Shown here one piece after another: positions 7,397 to 11,788 of a DNA stretch of 11,788 bases. The stretch comes from Desulfobacterales bacterium (lineage in GTDB: Bacteria; Desulfobacterota; Desulfobacteria; Desulfobacterales; UBA5852): the NCBI GenBank assembly GCA_030066455.1, contig JASJBQ010000140.1, forward strand, positions 1 to 11,788. Reading direction: 5' to 3'. The position numbers and the translations under genes were made by a program. Numbering within the stretch: the stretch's first letter is position 1; each line of letters begins with the position of its first letter. The notes below the pieces were generated by a model that was not told the DNA's origin, did no database searches, and was given only the letters and a program-made list of their open reading frames with translations.

Positions 7397-8026
7397 ATGT
7401 CCAACGAAACGGCAACGCTGAAAGAAGAACTCCGGGCGCTCAAGGCCCAGTTGCAGCAAGCGAATGCAGCGCGGCGGCGGCTGGAGGAGGAATTCCTGCG
7501 CACCCGCGACCGCTTCGCTGCAGCCCTCAAAGGGCTTCCGGTCATCATCTTCGCCACTGACGCGGACGGCAGCCTGGTCTTCTTCAACCACGAATTCGAG
7601 CGGGTCACCGGCTACGACGCCGCCGATCTGGCGGTGCGAACGGATGCGTTGGATCTGCTTTTTCACACGGATGCCGGGGCCTGCGTGGTCAAGGACCTCG
7701 AATGCCGCAAGTGGCACTTCACCGACAAGGATGGCGCCGAAAAAGTGGTGGTGTGGTCCAATGTCTCCGAGGCGGTGCCCCTGCCCGGCTGGACGAGCTG
7801 GAAGATCGGCCTCGATCTGACCGAGCTGGAGTCCATGCGTGAGCAGGTAAAAGTGCTGCAGGGGCTGATACCGATCTGCGCCCACTGCAAAAAGATCCGT
7901 AACGACCAGGGCTTCTGGACCCAGCTGGAGGCCTATCTGGCCGAGCACTCCGAGGCCGATTTCACCCACGGCATCTGCCCCGAGTGTTTGCAGCAGTATT
8001 TCGAAGAGCACGATATCGAGGGCTGA
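7397..8026 (+). CDS. Small PAS-domain protein with C-terminal paired CxxC motif
   Basis: 209 residues. The start at 7397 is fixed by AGGAGGT at 7386-7392, four bases before the ATG; the frame opens upstream at 7361 without a ribosome site. Residues 1-40 are a charged, Gln/Ala/Glu-rich helix likely to form a coiled coil. Residues ~40-145 form a PAS domain (GLPVIIFATDADGSLVFFNH, then RVTGYDAADL). The tail, after LQGLIPI, has Cys161-x2-Cys164 (CAHCKKIRNDQGFW) and Cys194-x2-Cys197 (HGICPEC). This IPICAxCKKIRxDxGxW...HGICPEC pattern recurs, to my knowledge, at the end of PAS and receiver proteins in Desulfobacterota and has no agreed function. Four Cys at this spacing could bind zinc or act as a redox switch. 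No enzymatic output domain is present. It is cytoplasmic and is probably a signalling partner of the preceding kinase, an inference from adjacency. Confidence 0.88.
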   Translation: MSNETATLKEELRALKAQLQQANAARRRLEEEFLRTRDRFAAALKGLPVIIFATDADGSLVFFNHEFERVTGYDAADLAVRTDALDLLFHTDAGACVVKDLECRKWHFTDKDGAEKVVVWSNVSEAVPLPGWTSWKIGLDLTELESMREQVKVLQGLIPICAHCKKIRNDQGFWTQLEAYLAEHSEADFTHGICPECLQQYFEEHDIEG

Positions 8027-8077
8027 CGGCCCGGCCGGCATGCGACCGGCCCGCAGCCGCCGCAGGAGTGGGAGACG

Positions 8078-8479
8078 ATGACATCAAGCCTTGAAATTCA
8101 CCAGACGCGGGATTTCATCTAACACACGCGCGGCACCATCAACAACCGTACCTTCGAGATGCAGGGTGTGGCCGAGGAAGAGACCGTGGCCCTGGACACC
8201 ACCGGGGTCTGGGAATTCGTCAACCGCGGCGGCATGCCGCCCCTGCCGCATCCGATCCACGTGCACGGGCTGCAGTTCAAGGTCCTGGGCCGTCTGGGCA
8301 CCCCTTTCGGCGACGTCGTGGATGCGGGCTGGAAGGCCACGGTGCTGATCATGCCGGGCGAGCGCGTGCGCCTGCAGATGCGTTTCACCGAGTATCCCGG
8401 TCTGTTTCTCTAACACCGCCACAACCTGGAGCACGAGGACATGGGCATGATGCGCAACGACGATGTACGGGCCGCCTGA
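8078..8479 (+). pseudogene. Decayed C-terminal fragment of a multicopper oxidase
   Basis: Reading one frame from an ATG at 8078 (GGAG sites at 8065 and 8071) gives 14 codons, a TAA at 8120-8122, then clear multicopper-oxidase C-terminal sequence: TINNRTFEM, GVWEFVNRGG, PHPIHVHGLQFKVL, GWKATVLIMPGERVRLQMRF and YPGLFL. A second TAA (8411-8413) falls where the family has Tyr, followed in frame by HRHNLEHEDMGMMRN and a final TGA at 8477-8479. Intact relatives read YHCHNLEHEDMGMM, so the type-1 copper Cys has become Arg. The family's first cupredoxin domains, several hundred residues, are missing; upstream is an intact PAS gene. The intact protein would oxidise Cu(I) or other substrates in the periplasm. 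Two stops, a lost copper ligand and truncation argue for a dead remnant. The longest open piece (8159-8413, 84 aa from an internal Met) keeps HPIHVHG but cannot form a copper site alone. Confidence 0.88.
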
Positions 8480-8614
8480 CCTCTCGCGAAAACAATCCCC
8501 TTTCCACTATGATTGGCATCCGTCCAACGATTTAAATATCCCCTTGCGTATTGTTTGATCGGTGCCCAAAATATTGCAGTGCCTTGCGGCTCCTTCGGTT
8601 CACATTTGCACCTT

Positions 8615-8644
8615 ACACCGGCTTGCCGGTGTCGCATTCTTTTC
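8615..8644 (+). terminator. Candidate rho-independent terminator
   Basis: A perfect inverted repeat, ACACCGG-CTTG-CCGGTGT with a 7-bp stem and tetraloop at 8615-8632, is followed by CGCATTCTTTTC. The T-run is short and begins a few bases after the stem, so this is a weak terminator at best. It would end plus-strand transcription coming from the kinase, PAS protein and oxidase remnant. Confidence 0.4.
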
Positions 8645-8661
8645 GACCATGGGTGATCGAC

Positions 8662-8739
8662 CCGTATGGCACTCCTTTTGCCATGTTTATGGCGTCTCGT
8701 TGATCGATTGGGACCGTCGCCAAAAGGAGCGCCATATGG
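8662..8739 (+). promoter_or_regulatory. Long imperfect hairpin that pairs with the ribosome site of the small ORF at 8736
   Basis: Arms 8662-8682 and 8719-8739 pair with two mismatches (8671/8730 and 8681/8720) and one G-U pair, around a 36-base loop. The left arm core CACTCCTTTTG is complementary to CAAAAGGAG of the right arm, which contains the Shine-Dalgarno of the downstream 25-codon ORF; its ATG is also paired. An RNA folding this way would hide that start. A second short frame (8666-8749, 27 codons) runs through the whole hairpin and ends just inside the small ORF. The arms could instead be terminal repeats of a tiny mobile-element relic. Confidence 0.5.
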
Positions 8740-8813
8740 AAGGTATTGAGGTGTCTATGCTGCGAATTTTGAATTTATTTAGCCAGGTAATTATAGAGTT
8801 GCTTGTCATGTAA
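8736..8813 (+). CDS. Putative 25-residue hydrophobic peptide, unrecognised
   Basis: The ORF encodes MEGIEVSMLRILNLFSQVI followed by IELLVM and stops at TAA 8811-8813. AAAGGAG at 8723-8729 sits 6 bases before the ATG, one of the best ribosome sites in this region. From residue 8 the peptide is almost entirely Leu/Ile/Val/Phe with single polar residues, compatible with a membrane-inserting or amphipathic helix. Size and character resemble small membrane peptides and type I toxin peptides, or a leader peptide, but no family is recognised. Its ribosome site lies in the right arm of the hairpin 8662-8739. No antisense RNA gene is evident. It could be a chance ORF: ATG plus SD plus 25 codons in AT-rich DNA is not rare. 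Confidence 0.35.
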   Translation: MEGIEVSMLRILNLFSQVIIELLVM

Positions 8814-8883
8814 TGGCCGATGAGAAGAACCCCATATTTAATTTGCTGTATATTCACCGAGAGTAATTTCATGGAATGCTGAA

Positions 8884-8957
8884 TGTAGATCTACAAGAAG
8901 ATTTTGACTCCAGTTAAAATATGTGATGGTAAAAGCCTGGATCAGTCATCATGGCTG
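8884..8957 (+). promoter_or_regulatory. Candidate promoter/operator region of the TolC operon
   Basis: The segment contains a perfect 12-bp palindrome TGTAGATCTACA (8884-8895), then TTGACT (8904-8909), which resembles a -35 box, and a dyad CAGTCAT-C-ATGGCTG (8943-8957; three bases of symmetry, one mismatch, three bases on each side). No convincing -10 lies 16-18 bases after TTGACT; TGGTAA is a poor match. The position, 65-140 bases before the first TolC start, suits a regulated promoter for a metal-efflux operon, but no regulator gene is seen in the window. Confidence 0.3.
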
Positions 8958-9021
8958 GAAAGTCACTGCCCCATTATAGATTTAGCTCTTATCAAATACC
9001 AGCCGCAGAAAGGAGCTATCA

Positions 9022-10455
9022 ATGAAATTATTCATTACAGCTGGTTGGATATTGTCTAAGGAAAGAATAATTAACATAAAAAAAAATATCATCGAGTTTT
9101 CTCCATCGAAAACCGCTGGAATATCACTGGCTGTCACGGTCTTACTTTCATATTTCCAGATCATTTCATCAGTATATGCGGAAACGACTCGGAAGGTAGC
9201 CAATCAAAATGAATTCGATCTTGAAAGCAATGTAACACTGAATCGACTAATAGAGCATGCCATACAATCAAACCCCAAGATCATGGAGGCGCGTGAGGCT
9301 TGGAAAGCAACCATTGAGGGCCGACGCATTGCAACAGGGCTGCCAGATCCCCAGTTTATGGTCACTTATTTTCCAGAACCCATCGAAACCCGTAACGGCC
9401 CACAAGACTGGAACGCGAGCCTCTCCCAGGCCGTTCCATATCCTGGTAAACTAGTTAAAGCCGGCGAAATCGTAGACCAAGACTCTGAGGTCGCCAGGTT
9501 GAATTTAGATAAGACAATCCGGGAGGCCGCCACCAACGTTAGAATCGCCTTTTACGAATTGTCCTATATTCGTGAGGCTCAAAAAGTAGCTGCTAATAAT
9601 ATTGAACTGATTGCGCATCTCCGGAAGGTTGGTGAAACACTATATTCTCAAGATCAGGCCGCTTTGATTGATATTGTCAAAGCCCAGTCCCAGGAAGGGC
9701 AGCTGCAGTATGACATCTTGCTCTTGAATGAACTGGAAATGACTGAGGTGACCAACATCAATAGCCTGTTGAATCGTCCGCCCCAAGCTGAGATTGGAAG
9801 GCTTGTTTTGCCTGCCGTCAAGCCCCCGGTTTATGGGTTGTCGGAGCTATACGACTTGGCCAAAATAAGTCAGGAAGACATTAAAATAAAGGAGGCACAG
9901 GTAAGCAAGGCGGAAATCAAGGTAGACCTTGCCAAGGATCAACGCCTTCCTGATTTTAAAGTGGGTGTTTTTTATGCCGAAATCGGTTCGCCCGATGATG
10001 ATCCCAAGTCGGAAGACGCAAGTGACGATGCATATGGCCTCCAATTTGGATTTACGGTACCGATCTGGTTCGGCAAAAACAAAAGCCGTATCAATCAGGC
10101 GCTGGCAGAAAGATCGCGAGCCGTTGCCGCCAAAAAATCCAAAATAAACGACACACACCGAGATATCCATTCAATATATTTCAGACTTCAAAATGCTCTC
10201 AGGTTGGTTACCCTTTACAAAAACAACCTGCTTCCACAGGCGGCAAGAACGATGGAAATGGCTGAAACTCTATATCGAGAAAAACAAACCGGATTTTCCG
10301 ATTTCATTGAAGCACAATCAACCTGGTACAATTTCAATCTCGCCATCGCAAGAGCCACCGCAGACTATGGAAAATATCTGGCGCGATTAGAAAAATTGAT
10401 CGGGCACAGCATAACAGAAAGAATACCTTTGGTAGAGCCAAAGCAAAAGGATTAG
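9022..10455 (+). CDS. TolC-family outer-membrane efflux protein (CusC-like metal/RND style)
   Basis: 477 residues, usual TolC-family length. AAAGGAG at 9009-9015 with 6 bases spacing supports the ATG at 9022. The N-terminus has a long, basic ~30-residue stretch before a hydrophobic core (32-50) and a likely cleavage after VYA (53), so the signal peptide is unusually long. Family features: two repeats of helical hairpins, with VTLNRLIEHAIQSNPKIMEA at ~71-90, LSQAVPYPGKL (the P(F/Y)PGK turn typical of heavy-metal efflux outer-membrane factors), INSLLNRP, FGFTVPIWFGKN in the second half, and ETLYREKQTGFSDFIEAQS near the end. Such proteins trimerise into an outer-membrane and periplasmic tunnel docked to an RND or ABC pump through an adaptor. 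Two bases separate its stop from the next ATG, so the pair is co-transcribed. Substrate is unproven; metal is favoured by the PYPGK style and the neighbouring copper-oxidase relic. Confidence 0.92.
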   Translation: MKLFITAGWILSKERIINIKKNIIEFSPSKTAGISLAVTVLLSYFQIISSVYAETTRKVANQNEFDLESNVTLNRLIEHAIQSNPKIMEAREAWKATIEGRRIATGLPDPQFMVTYFPEPIETRNGPQDWNASLSQAVPYPGKLVKAGEIVDQDSEVARLNLDKTIREAATNVRIAFYELSYIREAQKVAANNIELIAHLRKVGETLYSQDQAALIDIVKAQSQEGQLQYDILLLNELEMTEVTNINSLLNRPPQAEIGRLVLPAVKPPVYGLSELYDLAKISQEDIKIKEAQVSKAEIKVDLAKDQRLPDFKVGVFYAEIGSPDDDPKSEDASDDAYGLQFGFTVPIWFGKNKSRINQALAERSRAVAAKKSKINDTHRDIHSIYFRLQNALRLVTLYKNNLLPQAARTMEMAETLYREKQTGFSDFIEAQSTWYNFNLAIARATADYGKYLARLEKLIGHSITERIPLVEPKQKD

Positions 10456-10457
10456 GA

Positions 10458-11788
10458 ATGAAACTCTTTTATATTTATTTGATCATGCTGATCACGATGT
10501 TTCGCCCTAACGTTTTACCAGCGGGATATAAAGACTTGGTGGATGAATTCAATACCTACACACCGCCAGATGACATCGTGACCCGGAATTATTTATCGGA
10601 AGGATCGCATGAATCGACAGAAAGCCAATCGTTTAACTCTGAAAAAGAAATAAAGCAGATTAAAATGTTAAGCGAACAGTGGCGGAAAACGTTGTCTACA
10701 AATGGTGGCAACTTGACTCTCTTTTTTTCGCCTGATCCCAAACTGTTAAAAAAGTATCAAGGGGCTGCTTTTGACGATGGAAAAGTCTTAAACGCAATCC
10801 GTGGATCGTTCGACTTGTCAACTATCGAGACCCTGGCCTGGATAAGAAATCCAGCCATAAATTCGGCTCAAAACAAGTTTGCGGCATCGATTGAGTCTTT
10901 CAGTCAGGTTCAAAATCTAAATGAAATCCTGCGTCAATACGCTTCATTCACCGCTGGTATCAAAACAGGCGTGGGGCCAATGAAGGGGCAAGGTCCTGTA
11001 AAAACACAATTTCCATTTCCAGGAACGGTTTCAATCAAAGGTCAAATTGTACAGCATGAAACCGAAGCTGCCTGGCATTCATTGGAAGCCGTGCGCCGCG
11101 ATGTCATCACCGATGCCCGAAAGATTTATCACGACTTGGTGTTCAACCGAAAAGCACAAAAGGTAACAGCAGACACGGTTGCTCTTTTTGAAGACCTCGA
11201 AGCCGTAGCAACCAGACGCTATGAGGCCGGAAAAACAAGCTTCCAGGATGTGGTTAAAATACAGATAAAGAGAAGGATTTTGCAGGAAGACCTGGTTACA
11301 CTAAAGGAAAAGCAGCAAAGCATTGAGTCCAGATTAACAGCCCTTCTCAATGTCCCCTCCGTTCAGCCAGCAGGTTATCCTGCGCCTTTTACACTGGAAA
11401 AGCAGGCGCCTCGTATAGAAAGTCTTTATCCTGTTGCCAAAAGTCATCGTCAGGAAATTAGGATTCAGCAAGCGCAGCTAAACAAGATGCACGCGTTACT
11501 GGAAATGGCAGAAACGATGGTATTGCCATCATTTACTTTGAACTTTTCGACATTCGAGAATCAGACGATAAATACGGTTGGTTCAGCTGCCGAGAGACCG
11601 TCTTTTTCGACATCGACCTCGGCCTCAAGGGGTGCCGGCCTTCCACGAAATGTGTGGTACGGGACAAACGATGCTTACATCCGAGAAATCAGGCAGCGGG
11701 TGAATGCACAGAAGGAAACTCTCGGAAAGACCGTAGCCGAAACGCTCAATCAAGTTCGTGAGCGTTGGTTTGATTTGGATCGGGCCCT
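10458..11788 (+). CDS. Second TolC-family outer-membrane efflux protein, 3' truncated by window end
   Basis: The frame is open from the ATG at 10458 to the last base (443 complete codons). AAAAGGA at 10445-10451, inside the end of the preceding gene, is the ribosome site. Residues 1-~22 look like a Sec signal (hydrophobic 4-14, VLPA near the cut). Residues ~23-118 are a polar, charged stretch before the first recognisable helix (STIETLAWIRNPAINSAQNK, 121-140), longer than in ordinary TolC proteins. Then come FPFPGTVSIKGQIV (185-198), matching the PFPGK turn of metal-efflux outer-membrane factors, RRYEAGKTSFQDVVKIQ (253-269) and RLTALLNVPS (292-301). The end seen contains a Ser/Thr-rich insert in the second half. 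It is distinct from the gene upstream rather than a recent copy. An adaptor and pump would be expected further right. Function as a second outer-membrane channel or a paired subunit is unknown. Confidence 0.88.
   Translation, partial: MKLFYIYLIMLITMFRPNVLPAGYKDLVDEFNTYTPPDDIVTRNYLSEGSHESTESQSFNSEKEIKQIKMLSEQWRKTLSTNGGNLTLFFSPDPKLLKKYQGAAFDDGKVLNAIRGSFDLSTIETLAWIRNPAINSAQNKFAASIESFSQVQNLNEILRQYASFTAGIKTGVGPMKGQGPVKTQFPFPGTVSIKGQIVQHETEAAWHSLEAVRRDVITDARKIYHDLVFNRKAQKVTADTVALFEDLEAVATRRYEAGKTSFQDVVKIQIKRRILQEDLVTLKEKQQSIESRLTALLNVPSVQPAGYPAPFTLEKQAPRIESLYPVAKSHRQEIRIQQAQLNKMHALLEMAETMVLPSFTLNFSTFENQTINTVGSAAERPSFSTSTSASRGAGLPRNVWYGTNDAYIREIRQRVNAQKETLGKTVAETLNQVRERWFDLDRA

Larger units (their letters stand above)
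8480..9021. other. AT-rich intergenic region between the oxidase remnant and the TolC genes
   Basis: 540 bp with no recognisable conserved gene. Base composition drops from GC-rich to AT-rich across this stretch and stays low to the window end, suggesting a junction between segments of different origin. It contains a terminator-like hairpin (8615-8632), a long imperfect hairpin (8662-8739), a 25-codon ORF with a strong ribosome site (8736-8813), a 12-bp perfect palindrome (8884-8895) and a 15-bp dyad (8943-8957), each listed separately. An 83-codon frame (8562-8813) shares the small ORF's frame but its N-terminal part shows no family likeness or ribosome site. Confidence 0.6.

Noticed and set aside
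8120..8413. Stop-codon recoding (for example selenocysteine) rescuing the oxidase fragment
   Set aside because: Both internal stops are TAA, not TGA or TAG, the first copper domains are missing, and the essential Cys is also mutated.
1..11788. CRISPR array, tRNA, rRNA or intact insertion sequence
   Set aside because: No regularly spaced repeats, no cloverleaf-like or rRNA-like segments and no transposase or integrase reading frame were seen on either strand.

Overview
The window most resembles a fragment of an anaerobic Desulfobacterota genome (Desulfobacterales-like). This rests on three things: PAS/hybrid-kinase proteins of the HDFNN type with a CxxC...CxxC tail, a two-gene iscU/iscS-like cluster of the kind seen in anaerobes, and GC-rich coding on the left. 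It is an inference from protein style, not from a marker gene. About two thirds (1 to ~8480) is GC-rich and the right third (~8480 to the end) is visibly AT-richer, with different codon use.

Layout. (1) 1-601: the 3' end of a hybrid sensor histidine kinase (end of the ATPase domain plus a receiver). (2) 748-3456, minus strand: a probable operon read right to left, IscU/NifU-type Fe-S scaffold with a zinc-ribbon-like tail, then a NifS/IscS-type cysteine desulfurase homologue, then a xylose-isomerase-like TIM-barrel protein. The desulfurase homologue keeps the catalytic-loop Cys but has no Lys at the usual PLP Schiff-base position. (3) 3457-3757: divergent control region with a 9-bp direct repeat near the scaffold gene. 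(4) 3758-7249: a large membrane hybrid kinase (double Cache, HAMP, three PAS, HisKA, HATPase, receiver), followed by 7397-8026, a small PAS protein with a paired CxxC tail. (5) 8078-8479: decayed C-terminal remnant of a multicopper oxidase, with two in-frame stops and the type-1 copper Cys changed to Arg. (6) 8480-9021: AT-rich gap with a terminator-like hairpin, a long hairpin that would bury the ribosome site of a 25-residue hydrophobic peptide ORF, and two small dyads. (7) 9022-10455 and 10458-11788+: two tandem TolC-type outer-membrane factors of the CusC-like metal/RND efflux style, the second cut by the window end.

How it fits. The left block is Fe-S cluster assembly beside sensory signalling; nothing in the sequence links the kinases to the Fe-S genes except divergence from a shared intergenic region. 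The right block looks like the start of a metal (perhaps copper) efflux operon whose adaptor and pump would lie beyond the window. The dead multicopper oxidase next to it fits a copper theme, but its GC-rich composition matches the left block rather than the efflux genes. The most notable points are the Lys-less desulfurase paired with a zinc-ribbon scaffold, the occluded small ORF, and the tandem outer-membrane factors.
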